DNA of 64,000 nucleotides, taken from the NCBI RefSeq assembly GCF_023516715.1, contig NZ_JAMGSI010000002.1, forward strand, positions 1,054,001-1,118,000, in the 5' to 3' direction. Source of the DNA: Akkermansia massiliensis (GTDB lineage: Bacteria; Verrucomicrobiota; Verrucomicrobiia; Verrucomicrobiales; Akkermansiaceae). The translations under genes and the position numbers were made by a program. The notes under the pieces are model-generated. The model saw nothing but the letters and a program-made list of their open reading frames with translations. It did no database searches and had not been told where the DNA came from. This document shows, in pieces, positions 8,198-16,448 of the stretch (position 1 is the first letter of the stretch; every line of letters begins with the position of its first letter).

Positions 8198-10221
8198 TCG
8201 GCTGTCACGGTAACGTCCAGCGGGCGGTCGGAAACGGGGAATTGCAATTCATAAAAACCGTTGCCCAGGTTCTTGACGGGAACGTTCCCTGCCTTCACGG
8301 GGCTTTTCCCGCGCCAGACGACGACCGGGCCGGATTCCTTCACGCGGAAGCGGAGGCTGTCCGCCCCGTATTCCGGAGCGGCGGCCAGGGCGCAGGGAGA
8401 GAGGAATTTGTCCCCCCTGCCGATGACGGCCCAGCCCCGGACGATGGGCGCCATGATGAACAGGCGGTCCTTGAAGCCCGTTAGCTTCACGTCCAGGTCC
8501 GGCTGTGCCGGGGTCAGCGCGCGGCCTCCCTCTGCGGAATAGGCGGCGATTCCCTCCGCCGGAATGGAGGCATAGGCTTCCGCCGCGTTGCCGTTCAGCA
8601 GGGCCGCCGCGTTTTTATAATCCCCCAGGGAAATTTTCCCCTGCACCGGTTCCGCCGGGGAGGGGTGTTTGAGGTTGTACAGCACCACGGCGGCGCTTTG
8701 GCCGGGCAGCGGGGCGATCACCCGGTACAGGCGGTTCTCGTTCAGCGCATCCAGAAAGACGGAATCCGGCAGGGGGACGGCAGGGGCCAGCGGCCGCAGC
8801 AGAAGGCCGTCGGACCAGACCAGGGGCATGATGTTTTCCGGATTGAGCTTGTCAGCCGGGTCTGAAAGGTAGACGGGGCCCCCGGATACGGCCTTGGAAA
8901 CGGCCATGAGGCGCGCGCTGGTGGGGTCCGTGGAATGGAACATGTCATGGTCCGGCCACGCGGTCTGCCCCAGCCAGAGCGTATTGGCGTAGGACTGGAG
9001 GATGTGGGACTTGCCCATGGCTTCATCCCCCAGCTTGTAGTCAATGCTGCACCGGGTGATAGCGCTGTAGCGGGTATTCTGGATGTTGACGGTGCCCTGC
9101 GCCATGCAATTCATCAGGCTGAGGCCCGTCTTCCGGCATGCCTGTTCCAAGGCTTCCGAACACTTGGTGTTGTGGCGGACCGGGTTGTCCAGGCCGTCCG
9201 CATGCTTCAGGTATTCCGCCTGCACGTCGATCTTCACGAAGTCGAACCCGGCGTCCTTGACGGATTGGAGAAAAGGGTTGTAAAACGCCCCGGCTCCTCC
9301 GGGGCCGTCACCGGGGAGGATTTTCCCCTTGGTAGTGCTGACCAGCCCGCGGGCCGTCTGGGCGTCCAGCCGGTGCTTGGGGTGGATGCCGTTCCAGAGG
9401 CCGTAATAGCAGTTCCACAGGCCCATCCATTTCAACTTGGAGCTTTTGTGCTTCATCAGGGGCTGCCAGCCCTGCGGGAATTTGTCCTGGCGGGTCTGGA
9501 AGCTGATCAACTTAAGCCCTTCCTGGGTCTGGAACCCGTCGTCCACCAGCATCCACCGGACGGGGATGGGGGAGGCCTCCAGTTGGCTGGCCGTTTCTTC
9601 AAGCAGCTTGGAGGAGATGTTCTTTTTATACTGCTCCCAACTGCACCATCCGAGGTACTTGAAGGGTTCCGGATAAACCTTCTTTTCCCGGGGAAAGGTT
9701 CTGCCCTTGATGAAGGGGAGGGAAAGGGCTTTGTTCCAGGCGGCGGAGCAGGCGCGGTAAATATCCTTGTCCACGGCGGTGACGGCCAGGACGGGCTGCG
9801 GTTTGGCGGTGGAAGTTCCCAGCGTGCCGGATTCCACAAGGAATTTGCCGTCTCCGTCAAGCTTCAGCCACGTGAGGGAGTCAGGGGTGGCGACGGGCAG
9901 CACGGCCATGAAATTGCCGTCCTTGAGGTGGAACAGCGCAAACATGGCGTGGTCCCCCGGTTTGGCGGTGCTGGGGTTCGGCTTGCTGTCCAGCAGGTTG
10001 CCGGGAGCCGTCCGGCCGAACCAGGGCAGCACCCGGTTGCCGTCTCCGGGCCAGCGGCCGCGGTCCGCCGCGAACCAGCAGAAGGACTGGTAGGGAGGTA
10101 CCTGAAGGGAACGTGCGTTTTTTCCCGGCAGCGGGGGAATGGTGGATATCCGGGTTTGGGCGGCGGCAGTCCAGATGCTCAGGGCCGCCAGGACAAGAGC
10201 CGGGAACGTGAATGCTTTCAT
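8194..10221 (-). CDS. Secreted GH36/Sip1-like (raffinose-synthase family) glycosidase
   Basis: Probably an exported alpha-galactoside- or related sugar-cleaving enzyme acting in the periplasm or at the surface. With the ATG at 10221 it has 675 residues and a signal peptide (MKAFTFPALVLAALSIWTAAA); ATGs at 10230 and 10233 are also possible. It has the clan GH-D barrel landmarks in order: GWCSWEQYKKN (191-201), MLVDDGFQ (225-232), and DFVKIDVQ with Asp332 as candidate nucleophile. A C-terminal beta region follows from about 480. Plant raffinose synthases and archaeal or bacterial Sip1 proteins share these motifs, and substrate cannot be read from sequence. It is translationally coupled to the repeat protein downstream. 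Confidence 0.82.
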   Translation of the reverse strand: MKAFTFPALVLAALSIWTAAAQTRISTIPPLPGKNARSLQVPPYQSFCWFAADRGRWPGDGNRVLPWFGRTAPGNLLDSKPNPSTAKPGDHAMFALFHLKDGNFMAVLPVATPDSLTWLKLDGDGKFLVESGTLGTSTAKPQPVLAVTAVDKDIYRACSAAWNKALSLPFIKGRTFPREKKVYPEPFKYLGWCSWEQYKKNISSKLLEETASQLEASPIPVRWMLVDDGFQTQEGLKLISFQTRQDKFPQGWQPLMKHKSSKLKWMGLWNCYYGLWNGIHPKHRLDAQTARGLVSTTKGKILPGDGPGGAGAFYNPFLQSVKDAGFDFVKIDVQAEYLKHADGLDNPVRHNTKCSEALEQACRKTGLSLMNCMAQGTVNIQNTRYSAITRCSIDYKLGDEAMGKSHILQSYANTLWLGQTAWPDHDMFHSTDPTSARLMAVSKAVSGGPVYLSDPADKLNPENIMPLVWSDGLLLRPLAPAVPLPDSVFLDALNENRLYRVIAPLPGQSAAVVLYNLKHPSPAEPVQGKISLGDYKNAAALLNGNAAEAYASIPAEGIAAYSAEGGRALTPAQPDLDVKLTGFKDRLFIMAPIVRGWAVIGRGDKFLSPCALAAAPEYGADSLRFRVKESGPVVVWRGKSPVKAGNVPVKNLGNGFYELQFPVSDRPLDVTVTAE

Positions 10222-10394
10222 GGGAATCATCATTAGGTTAAGGAAGGTGGCAGATGGACTAGCAGGAGGGCAGGGAGGGTCGCTTCCCTGCTTTTCGGAA
10301 AAAAAGCCGTTGCGCCATGATGGCAAAGCATTTGCCGGAGACGAGCAAAAAATGATGTTTCCGCCTTATTTTGCTTCTTTTTCCATGTGGAAAA

Positions 10395-10409
10395 CGGATT
10401 GCTAATCCG
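10395..10409. repeat. 15-bp palindrome, left copy of an inverted pair
   Basis: CGGATT-GCT-AATCCG. Its reverse complement occurs at 10668-10682, and close relatives at 52773-52787 and 52938-52952. All four are intergenic and occur as facing pairs. Confidence 0.6.
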
Positions 10410-10667
10410 GCGTCAAGCTCTGATTTTAAGGGAAAGGTGCTTATGTTGCCCGGTCGTTTTATAATGGGAGTCTGTTTCTCCGGAGAAAAGGCTTCCTCCG
10501 TTGCGTTGTCGGTACGTTGAGAGCCGCGAGCCTTTGCGGGTGTGGAAATACATATATTCCGTCGGAATATACTGAATTTCAGGAAAGAGAAATCATTGCT
10601 GCACAGGTTGGCGTCCGGATGCCGAGGGGCTTGCGGCGCACCATGCGGCATTGGAACTATTCCGTAA

Positions 10668-10682
10668 CGGATTAGCAATCCG
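10668..10682. repeat. 15-bp palindrome, right copy of an inverted pair
   Basis: CGGATT-AGC-AATCCG, the exact reverse complement of the copy at 10395-10409, about 125 bp upstream of the PEP-CTERM gene. Confidence 0.6.
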
Positions 10683-10806
10683 ATATTAGAAAAACCAGGG
10701 TTCCAAGTCTTGGCTTCTGACCGCAGAACGCTCCCGGGAGCGGATTTGTGCAGCAGTCCGGCGATAGGTGCGGATCCATTCATATCCATATTTAACTTTT
10801 GATTTT

Positions 10807-11640
10807 ATGAAGAAAACCTTATTCACTGCTTCCTGCGTCCTGGTTGCCTTGTCCGGCCTGGGCGCAGCGGCCACCTATCAGTGGACGGGAAACGGGGACG
10901 GATCCTCCTGGACGGACGCGGACAACTGGACGGAGGCCGGCGTGCCTCCTACTACTCTCGGCGCGGGAAACAGCATCATCATCAACAGTGACGCCTCCAT
11001 CTCCACCGCCGGCGCGGGGAGCCTGAATTACAGGAATGTCGACCAGTTTGTTCTGAAAGGCACGGGTACTCTCAGCAACAATACGGGAGGGGCCTTGGTT
11101 TTAGGGAACGTGGACATGGACAAATCTTTTTCCCTGAACTCAGGCAATACGCAGCTCTGGGGCAACTTGACTATTGATTCCAGCATCAATTCAGGAGCGC
11201 TGGGAGGCGGGCTGTCCACGGGGTATGTTTGGGATTTCGGATTAAACGGACGTCTTGCGACGACCAGCCTCTGGATCAATGCGAGCGGGGGAACCATCCA
11301 GGCCGCCATTGATCCGTACACGACCACCGGAACCGTCGGGACTGCGGTGCGTGAACTGCTGGGGCAGAACAGTTCCTCTTCCTCGGGAGGCTCCGGGTTT
11401 GATACGGTTGACTACGTGGTCAGGGACGCTGACGGGAATATCCTGACCCGTGCGGACGGTCCGCTGGAAGCTACGGAAGAAAATGTGGGCAAGTATTGGA
11501 TCACCACCAATGGGGGAGCCTGGGCCAACGTGAAGATTCATTACATCACCGGAGCGGCTCCAGTTCCGGAACCTGCTGCGGCAGGCCTTTCCGCCGCCGG
11601 TCTTCTGCTGGCCCTGCTGCGCCGCCGCCGGATGCGTTGA
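10807..11640 (+). CDS. PEP-CTERM-type surface protein
   Basis: A 277-residue exported protein. The ATG at 10807 gives a signal peptide (MKKTLFTASCVLVALSGLGA). The mature region is rich in Gly, Ser, Thr and Asn and starts with W-TGNGDGSSWTDADNW, typical of autotransporter-like beta-helix passenger repeats. The C-terminus is a sorting signal: VPEP, a hydrophobic helix (AAAGLSAAGLLLALL) and an RRRRMR tail, as recognised by exosortase in PEP-CTERM systems. No exosortase gene is in the window. The gene stands alone, with its own terminator and a long upstream region full of palindromes. Confidence 0.85.
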   Translation: MKKTLFTASCVLVALSGLGAAATYQWTGNGDGSSWTDADNWTEAGVPPTTLGAGNSIIINSDASISTAGAGSLNYRNVDQFVLKGTGTLSNNTGGALVLGNVDMDKSFSLNSGNTQLWGNLTIDSSINSGALGGGLSTGYVWDFGLNGRLATTSLWINASGGTIQAAIDPYTTTGTVGTAVRELLGQNSSSSSGGSGFDTVDYVVRDADGNILTRADGPLEATEENVGKYWITTNGGAWANVKIHYITGAAPVPEPAAAGLSAAGLLLALLRRRRMR

Positions 11641-11674
11641 GCCGGGCATTGTTGTCCGGACTGGTTTTCGGAAG

Positions 11675-11704
11675 CGCCTCTCCTGCACGGGAGGGGCGTT
11701 TTTG
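11675..11704 (+). terminator. Intrinsic terminator of the PEP-CTERM gene
   Basis: CGCCTCTCC (from 11675) pairs with GGGAGGGGCG (to 11698) around TGCAC and is followed by TTTTT. A second, longer inverted repeat, CCGGTTCTCTCCGGA with TCCGGAGAGAGCCGG at about 11740-11795, lies before the convergent gene and may serve that side. Confidence 0.8.
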
Positions 11705-11823
11705 TTTATCCGGTCATGGCCACCGTTTTTAGCGGCTGTCCGGTTCTCTCCGGATGGGAATATTCATGACGGGGTGTTTTCCGGAGAGAGCCGGCCTCAT
11801 GGCCGGGAATTTCATCCACGCCG

Positions 11824-12942
11824 TCACTTGGCCGGGCTTTTGGCGAAGGATATGCGGCGCCTGTAAAAAAAGAGCAGAACCAGCCATTGCAGCAGGAGAA
11901 GGGAAACGGCGAGCAATACGGGCTGGAAAGGCGGGAAGAAGTCCGCCGCGCCGCTGAAGATGCGCTGGTTGAGTTCATGCACGTTGAGCAGGGCGTGGAT
12001 GAGGTAGGCGGCCAGGGCGTTGACGCCGATGACGCGGAGGGGAAAGGCCCATTTGGCCCATTTTCCGCCGTTCCATGCGTCGACGGCCAGATGGAACAGG
12101 GACAGGAGCATCAGGGAGATTCCGGCAGCGGCCAGAACGAAGGTGCCGGTCCACATGCTTTTAATGATGGGATAGGCGCCGTCCAGCATTCGGGCGGCGG
12201 AAAAGAGGAGGATTCCCGCTCCCATCATCGCCATGCAGAGGCGGACGGAAGGCAGGCGACTTTCCTTCAAAAATTTTCCCGCCAGCCATCCGCCCATGCA
12301 CAGGGCGGAAGCGGAGGCGATGCAGAGGGGGCCTTCCGGATCAAAGACGCCTCCGTGCAGACGGCCGGGAAGCCAGTGCATGTCCACCCAGGAGTTGACG
12401 GAGCCGTCCGGCGTGAAGCTGCCGCAGGTGAATTGAAGCAGGGCGATGAGGCCCAGAAGGCCTCCCGCCGCAGCGGCAATCGCTCCCGTGCGGCGGCACA
12501 GCAGGATGCACGTGCCTGCGATGGCGCAGGAAAAGCCGATCAGGCCCAGAACGGAGGCATAACGCATATCCTCCGTCCAGGTAAGCGTTCCGTTGACCAG
12601 GAGGCCCAGGAAGGCCAGAACGAAGGCCCGTTTCCAAAGGTGGAGAAGCCCGGGGGCCGCAGAGGAGTTTCCGCCGGTGTATTTCGCCAGGGAGAAGAAC
12701 ATGGAAACGCCAGAGATGAACACGAAGACGGGGAACACCAGGTCATACAGGTGCAATCCTGCCCAATGGGCATGCGACATCTGGCGCGCGGCTTCCCGGA
12801 GGAAGGCGTTTTCCGGATTTCTGGAGGCCAGGAGCAGGACCAGGGCGTCCAGCCCCAGGATGATGAGCATGTCCAGCCCGCGCAGGGCATCCAGGGAGTG
12901 CAGCCGGGGGGAACGGGCGGGAACGGAAGAGGAGGCGGTCAT
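11824..12942 (-). CDS. DUF5009/HGSNAT-like membrane acyltransferase
   Basis: A 372-residue polytopic membrane protein with about ten hydrophobic helices. The first cytosolic-to-membrane motif, RLHSLDALRGLDMLIILG (about residues 13-30), is the signature of the DUF5009/DUF1624 group related to heparan-alpha-glucosaminide N-acetyltransferase. Such proteins move acetyl groups across a membrane onto amino sugars; in mucin users they are suspected of acting on GlcNAc. ATG at 12942 is chosen because the longer frame overlaps the divergent neighbour and would add 74 non-hydrophobic residues. It is a distant paralogue of the gene at 39068-40189. Confidence 0.75.
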   Translation of the reverse strand: MTASSSVPARSPRLHSLDALRGLDMLIILGLDALVLLLASRNPENAFLREAARQMSHAHWAGLHLYDLVFPVFVFISGVSMFFSLAKYTGGNSSAAPGLLHLWKRAFVLAFLGLLVNGTLTWTEDMRYASVLGLIGFSCAIAGTCILLCRRTGAIAAAAGGLLGLIALLQFTCGSFTPDGSVNSWVDMHWLPGRLHGGVFDPEGPLCIASASALCMGGWLAGKFLKESRLPSVRLCMAMMGAGILLFSAARMLDGAYPIIKSMWTGTFVLAAAGISLMLLSLFHLAVDAWNGGKWAKWAFPLRVIGVNALAAYLIHALLNVHELNQRIFSGAADFFPPFQPVLLAVSLLLLQWLVLLFFYRRRISFAKSPAK

Positions 12943-13072
12943 GGCGGCGGGGAGGAAGAACGGGAACAGGTACGGACGGAAAAGGGCGTCTTTATCAGGA
13001 TTCCTCCAAACATGCCGGAACAGAGGGGAATCGTGCTTGATTTCCACGGGGGAAGAGGGTAAAGCAGGCCGC

Positions 13073-13702
13073 ATGCCGCGCTCCCCTCTCGCCTTTCTCC
13101 TTTTCCTGTGTGTCTCACTGCTGCTGGCTGCCTGTTCCTCCACGCCCAAGACTCCGCATGGCAAGCCGTTGATGAAGGACGGCAGGTACTCTTCTTCCTA
13201 TGACGCTTTTGTAGCGGACCCCCAGTACCGCTTCACGCGCGACATCTGGTACCATGACGAGCGCATCCGGCAGGCGCAGACGCGGAACAGCAAAATCGTG
13301 ATTCATTTGAAGGACCAGCGCGGCGTGCTGTGGGTCAACGGCCAGCCGGCCATGAACTTTCCCGTGTGCACCGGCAGATCCACCCATGAGACGCCCCGCG
13401 GCAAATTCTCCATCATTCAGAAGGATGCGGACTACCGCTCCCGGTCCTATGGCAGCGTGTTTGATGCAAGCGGCCTGTGCGTGAATTCGGACGCCACCTC
13501 TTCTTCCCGCGTGCCGTCCGGCGGCAAATTCATCGGCGCCAAGATGCCGCTGTGGATGCGCATTCATGGCGGGATAGGGCTGCATGTGGGCACGGTGTTC
13601 CGGGACGCCAATTCCCACGGGTGCATCCGGGTGCCTGTGGAGGCATGCCGCATTTTGTTTGACAAATGCGGCATGGGAACAACCGTAGTAGTTCAGGAAT
13701 AA
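13073..13702 (+). CDS. L,D-transpeptidase (YkuD) lipoprotein
   Basis: A 209-residue cell-wall enzyme forming meso-DAP cross-links or attaching proteins to peptidoglycan. The ATG at 13073 gives a lipoprotein signal with lipobox LLAAC. The YkuD domain follows: strand SKIVIHLKDQRGVLWVNGQ, the substrate motif RSTHETPRGKF, HGGIGLHVG, and the catalytic SHGCIR with Cys184. The length and motif order are complete, so it is probably active. It is divergent from the DUF5009 gene and 59 bp upstream of the PBP2 gene, which suggests a shared role in wall synthesis. Confidence 0.9.
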   Translation: MPRSPLAFLLFLCVSLLLAACSSTPKTPHGKPLMKDGRYSSSYDAFVADPQYRFTRDIWYHDERIRQAQTRNSKIVIHLKDQRGVLWVNGQPAMNFPVCTGRSTHETPRGKFSIIQKDADYRSRSYGSVFDASGLCVNSDATSSSRVPSGGKFIGAKMPLWMRIHGGIGLHVGTVFRDANSHGCIRVPVEACRILFDKCGMGTTVVVQE

Positions 13703-13761
13703 GCGCGAGCGTGAATAATCGTTGATTCCTTACGGTGCATCTGTCACACTCCTGCAAGCTG

Positions 13762-16230
13762 ATGAAAATGAAGGTTCTGATACGTTCCCTGGTATTGCTG
13801 GCCGGGTTGGCCGCCTGGACGGCGGATACGGCCTGGGGCCAGTCCTCGTCACGCCATTCGTCTTCCCGCGGGGGAACGCCCGTGCGCCAGGCTGCGGCGC
13901 AGCAGCGCGGAGAGGATGACGCCGTGGAAACGGTTGACCTGGGGGATAAGAAGAGGGAATCCGGCACGGCGTCCGGTGAACGGGAAGGCGTGGCTGACGC
14001 CCCGGAAATGCCCAAGGAAACGGAGAAGGAGCAGAACGGCCTGGATTCCCTGTCCCTGATTCCCTCCCTCAAGGGGGGAAGGATGGATGCGGCGCGGGAA
14101 GCGCACACCAGCACGCGGCCTTCCGCCAGAACCATGGCCCTGCTGATTCCGGCTCCGCGCGGCCCCATTCTGGACCGCAACGGAGAGCCTCTGGCCGTGA
14201 CCTCCGTGGCCTACCAACTGGCCCTGCGTTTTGAAATTTTTGAAAATCCCGATCGTTCCCGCGTGGTGGACTTCGGGCGCAACTGCCTGGAACAGGCCAA
14301 GAAAATTGCCGGAAAGGCGTGGTCCTTTTCCGATGACCAGCTCTGGAAGCACTATGAGCACCGCCGCTGGCTGCCTCTTCCCCTCACCAACGTCATCCGC
14401 GCGGAGGAAGCGGAAAAACTGAAGGACAAGGTGAAGGGGGTGCGCGGCCTCCAGTTGCTGCCCATCTACATCCGTTCCTATCCGGAAAAGGAAATCGCCG
14501 GACATATCATCGGCTATGTGGGTTCCAAGGGAAAACTGCCTACCGGCCCCATCAACCATATGGACCCGCTGTGGGAACAGGTGGAAGGCCGCGCGGGACT
14601 GGAAAAGGAATTCAACAAGGACCTGACCGGGACGCCCGGCGTATGGCGCCTGATGTTTGACGAGGACGGCAACAAGATTCTGGATGAACTTCAGATACGC
14701 CCCAAGCCCGGCGGCGCCATCGTCACCACCCTGAACCTGAAATGGCAGCGGGATGCGGAACGCATCCTTTCCCGCGGCAAGAGGCGCGGCGCCATGGTGG
14801 TGCTGGACTGCGTAACGGGTGAAGTGCTGGTAATGGCCTCCACGCCGTCCTATGACCCGAACATGTTCATTCCGAACATATCCCAGAAGGATTACGATGC
14901 CCTGCGCAACGACCCCGCCGGACCGCTGGGCGCGCGCGCCTTCCAGGGGCGCTACCCCCCCGCCTCCACCTTCAAGGTGCTGACGGTGGCCAGCGCCCTG
15001 AAAAACAACAAGATCACGGAAAATACGCAGATCTACTGCCCGGCATCCATCACGATCGGCAACCACGTTTTCAACAACTGGAGCAAGACGCCCCTGGGGG
15101 ACATCAACTGCATCCGCGCCCTGGCGATGTCCAACAACCCGTTCATGTACCAGATGGGGCTCAAGCTGGGAGCGGAAGCCCTGATGGATACGGCCCGCGC
15201 CTTCGGACTTGGCGAGCGCACCGGGCTGCCCATTCCGGACGATCCCGGCCTGGTGCCCACCAGCGACTACATGATCCGCAACTACAAGCGGGATTTCATG
15301 TCCGGAGACGCCGCCAACCTTTCCATCGGCCAGGGAACGCTGCTGGTCACGCCTCTCCAGGTGGCGCACATGATGTCCGGCGTGGCGAACGGCTACCTGC
15401 CCAGGCTCCAGCTCATCAAGCAGATTCAGGACGGCAACGCCAATGTCATTTACGCTCCCAAGCCGCAGGAGGTCCAGCGCCCCCTGCCGGCCTATGAACG
15501 TGCCCTGTCCAGCGTGCGCAAGGGCATGAGGGAGGTGATTGAAGGCGGCACGGGCGGCCGCGCCCGCCTGTCCTATTCCAGCATCGCCGGCAAATCCGGC
15601 ACGGCCCAGTGGGGACCGGAACGGGAAGACAAGCGCCTGGCGTGGTTCGCCGGCTTTATGCCCTGTGACAATCCCCGCTTCGCCTATGTGGTTCTGTATG
15701 AAGGCCGCGCCCACGAACGGCTGGGCGGGGGCGCCGCCGCCGCCCCCATCGTGAAGGAATTCTTTGAGACGGAGAAGAAGGACATCAAGGCCATCATTGA
15801 CCCGCCCAAGGACGACATCCCGGTAGCGGAACCGGTGGAGGAAACCCCGGAAACGGCTGCCGCCGCCCTTCGCGAACGCGGGGGATCGCCTGCCGTAGTG
15901 CCAGACAATCTGCCGCCCGGCCTGTATGATCCGGAAGGAATGGAGCCCATCAAGGTTCATGAAATCCCTGCCGATCTGGACGACTCTTCCGATGCGGAAA
16001 TCAAGGCGACCCCGGTGGGCGGTTCCTCCGGGCATGCCAGGCCGTCCGCGCCTTCCTTGTCGGAGGAGCCTTCTGCCGCACCCCTCACGCCCCGACGCGG
16101 AGATTCCGACTACATTCCCGGCCTTCCCCATCAGATTCCCCGCCATCTCAACCATTCCTCTCCCGTAAAAGCTCCCGCGCCCCAGGCCCCCCTTCCGGAG
16201 GATGACATTCCCATGGCGGAACCTCTTTAG
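13762..16230 (+). CDS. mrdA: Penicillin-binding protein 2 (class B transpeptidase) with long C-terminal tail
   Basis: A D,D-transpeptidase for rod elongation, anchored by one N-terminal helix (about residues 5-25). ATG at 13762 is preferred to GTG at 13735. A low-complexity linker (26-115) leads to the PBP dimerisation domain (PRGPILDRNGEPLAV). The transpeptidase domain has the three active-site motifs: STFK (Ser402), SNN (457) and KSGTAQ (Lys611). At 822 residues it is about 190 longer than typical PBP2. The extra C-terminal part (about 685-822) is Pro/Glu-rich and contains two copies of a DDIP(V/M)AEP motif, the second at the very end. No rodA or mreBCD gene is adjacent. Confidence 0.88.
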   Translation: MKMKVLIRSLVLLAGLAAWTADTAWGQSSSRHSSSRGGTPVRQAAAQQRGEDDAVETVDLGDKKRESGTASGEREGVADAPEMPKETEKEQNGLDSLSLIPSLKGGRMDAAREAHTSTRPSARTMALLIPAPRGPILDRNGEPLAVTSVAYQLALRFEIFENPDRSRVVDFGRNCLEQAKKIAGKAWSFSDDQLWKHYEHRRWLPLPLTNVIRAEEAEKLKDKVKGVRGLQLLPIYIRSYPEKEIAGHIIGYVGSKGKLPTGPINHMDPLWEQVEGRAGLEKEFNKDLTGTPGVWRLMFDEDGNKILDELQIRPKPGGAIVTTLNLKWQRDAERILSRGKRRGAMVVLDCVTGEVLVMASTPSYDPNMFIPNISQKDYDALRNDPAGPLGARAFQGRYPPASTFKVLTVASALKNNKITENTQIYCPASITIGNHVFNNWSKTPLGDINCIRALAMSNNPFMYQMGLKLGAEALMDTARAFGLGERTGLPIPDDPGLVPTSDYMIRNYKRDFMSGDAANLSIGQGTLLVTPLQVAHMMSGVANGYLPRLQLIKQIQDGNANVIYAPKPQEVQRPLPAYERALSSVRKGMREVIEGGTGGRARLSYSSIAGKSGTAQWGPEREDKRLAWFAGFMPCDNPRFAYVVLYEGRAHERLGGGAAAAPIVKEFFETEKKDIKAIIDPPKDDIPVAEPVEETPETAAAALRERGGSPAVVPDNLPPGLYDPEGMEPIKVHEIPADLDDSSDAEIKATPVGGSSGHARPSAPSLSEEPSAAPLTPRRGDSDYIPGLPHQIPRHLNHSSPVKAPAPQAPLPEDDIPMAEPL

Positions 16231-16333
16231 ACCGGCTTTTAAGGAAGGCGGAATCGTCCGGCAATGCTTTTCAGGGCGTTCGCCGTAACAGGGTCATGCA
16301 TGGCCTTTGGCCCGTTAATGCTTTTCATTGTGC

Positions 16334-16364
16334 TTGCGTCATTGCGGGGAAGCGCCTATATAAT
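16334..16364 (+). promoter_or_regulatory. Candidate sigma70-type promoter of the 733-residue lipoprotein gene
   Basis: TATAAT at 16359-16364 with TTGCGT at 16334-16339. The 19-bp spacer is long, so only the -10 element is persuasive. It lies about 85 bp before the start codon. Confidence 0.35.
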
Positions 16365-16448
16365 GCGGATGGTGCGCGTCGATGAGACTGTTGCCGTAAG
16401 GAGCGGCGCTTTTGTTGGATGGCATCATGACCCCTACGTTTAAAGATA

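Larger units (their letters stand above)
10222..10806. other. Intergenic region with paired inverted palindromes
   Basis: No convincing gene lies in this 585-bp stretch between divergent genes. It holds CGGATTGCTAATCCG at 10395-10409 and its exact reverse complement CGGATTAGCAATCCG at 10668-10682, each itself a palindrome. Between them are TATATTCC-GTC-GGAATATA (10553-10571) and a -10-like TATAAT at 10460-10465. A similar arrangement occurs at 52773-52952. Confidence 0.6.

Noticed and set aside
10259-10789. 176-codon minus-strand frame in the 10.2-10.8 kb intergenic region
   Set aside because: Mixed composition, no motif, overlaps the start of the GH36-like gene and covers palindromes.
12593-13072. 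160-codon extension of the L,D-transpeptidase frame
   Set aside because: It overlaps the divergent DUF5009 gene; the lipoprotein signal begins at ATG 13073.
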